Below are positions 5,128 through 5,577 of a stretch of 5,577 nucleotides of DNA, one piece after another. Under the pieces are notes generated by a model, which saw nothing but the letters and a program-made list of their open reading frames with translations, made no database searches and had not been told where the DNA came from. Position 1 is the stretch's first letter. The number at the start of each line of letters is the position of its first letter. A program made the translations under genes and the position numbers. This DNA comes from Desulfobulbaceae bacterium (GTDB lineage: Bacteria > Desulfobacterota > Desulfobulbia > Desulfobulbales > SURF-16). The stretch covers positions 1 through 5,577 of the forward strand of contig JAGHCC010000004.1 of NCBI GenBank assembly GCA_021160685.1, written 5' to 3'.

Positions 5128-5577
5128 ATGCGTATTGTAATTGCCCTGGGGGGAAATGCGCTGCTTCGCCGCGGCGAACCTTTGACCGCTGAAAACCAAC
5201 GGCACAATATCAAGATTGCGGCCGAGACCCTGGCGCCCATTGCCCATGAGCATGACCTGGTGATTACCCATGGCAACGGTCCGCAGGTTGGGCTGCTTGC
5301 CCTGCAAAACGCAGCTTATAAATCTGACACCACATTCCCGCTGGATATCCTGGATGCGGAAAGCGAAGGCATGATTGGCTACCTGATCGAGCAGGAACTG
5401 AGCAATCTGCTGCCGACGGAGCGCTGTTGCGCAACATTACTCACCCAGATCGAGGTGGATCCCCATGATCCCGCCTTCAAACATCCGACAAAACCCATTG
5501 GTCCCATTTACAGTGAAGATGAGGCACAAAGACTTGCCCGCAAACAGGGATGGAACTTTGCCCTTGACGGCGGGAAC
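5128..5577 (+). CDS. arcC: Carbamate kinase ArcC, N-terminal half (3' end outside window)
   Basis: The enzyme transfers the phosphate of carbamoyl phosphate to ADP, giving ATP plus carbamate, which breaks down to ammonia and CO2. This is typically the last step of arginine deiminase or related fermentative pathways; the reaction is reversible. The first 150 of about 310 residues are present. Amino-acid-kinase-fold motifs include the N-terminal phosphate loop MRIVIALGGNALLRRGE (1-17), HGNGPQVGLLALQ (48-60), LDILDAESEGMIGYLIEQEL (72-91) and the carbamate-kinase-specific HPTKPIGPIYSEDEA (119-133). I chose the ATG at 5128 because MRIVIALGGNAL matches the usual family N-terminus. An in-frame ATG at 5104 would add MGQIVIEP. 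Neither start has a good Shine-Dalgarno sequence (only GAG 3 bases before 5128). No arginine deiminase or ornithine carbamoyltransferase gene is visible here. Confidence 0.96.
   Translation, partial: MRIVIALGGNALLRRGEPLTAENQRHNIKIAAETLAPIAHEHDLVITHGNGPQVGLLALQNAAYKSDTTFPLDILDAESEGMIGYLIEQELSNLLPTERCCATLLTQIEVDPHDPAFKHPTKPIGPIYSEDEAQRLARKQGWNFALDGGN

Noticed and set aside
5011..5307. 98-codon minus-strand frame over the arcC start
   Set aside because: It is antisense to the conserved carbamate kinase motifs ALGGNAL and HGNGPQVG.

Overview
The window looks like ordinary chromosome from a Gram-negative, anaerobic-leaning bacterium. The most likely group is Desulfobacterota (the former Deltaproteobacteria). 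That placement is an inference from the mix of genes, the moderate GC content and the style of the dispersed repeats; no marker gene here proves it. The coding content is mostly recognisable housekeeping and central metabolism. I found no phage, IS transposase, CRISPR array, tRNA or rRNA, and no convincing new defence or biosynthetic system.

Layout. The left edge (1-211, + strand) is the C-terminal end of a NifU-type Fe-S scaffold protein. It converges on a three-gene minus-strand cluster read from right to left: a YqgE/AlgH-family protein (1331-1885), a YkgJ-type cysteine-cluster protein (741-1145) and rlmH (280-744). The last two overlap by 4 bp (GTGA), so they are probably translationally coupled. 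The first two are separated by 185 bp filled with an imperfect palindrome that looks like a relic REP/MITE.

A 357-bp non-coding divergent region (1886-2242) separates this cluster from glgB on the + strand (2243-4441). It carries a plausible extended -10 promoter and a small hairpin whose arm resembles the palindrome ends at 1163-1319. GlgB is full length with all three catalytic acids present. Between glgB and a 64-residue protein of unknown function (4713-4907) lies a 271-bp spacer. It holds a diverged ~60-bp direct duplication (period 198 bp) flanking a GTAG-headed REP-like repeat. After a further 220-bp spacer, arcC (carbamate kinase) starts and runs off the right edge.

How the genes relate. 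The minus-strand cluster combines an rRNA modification enzyme (RlmH) with two small conserved proteins of poorly defined role. glgB (glycogen branching) and arcC (carbamoyl phosphate to ATP) both belong to carbon and energy storage or recovery, but nothing in the sequence shows that they share a transcript. The most unusual content is intergenic: several repeat types, including three separate tracts with a 7-bp period and a motif present in four copies.
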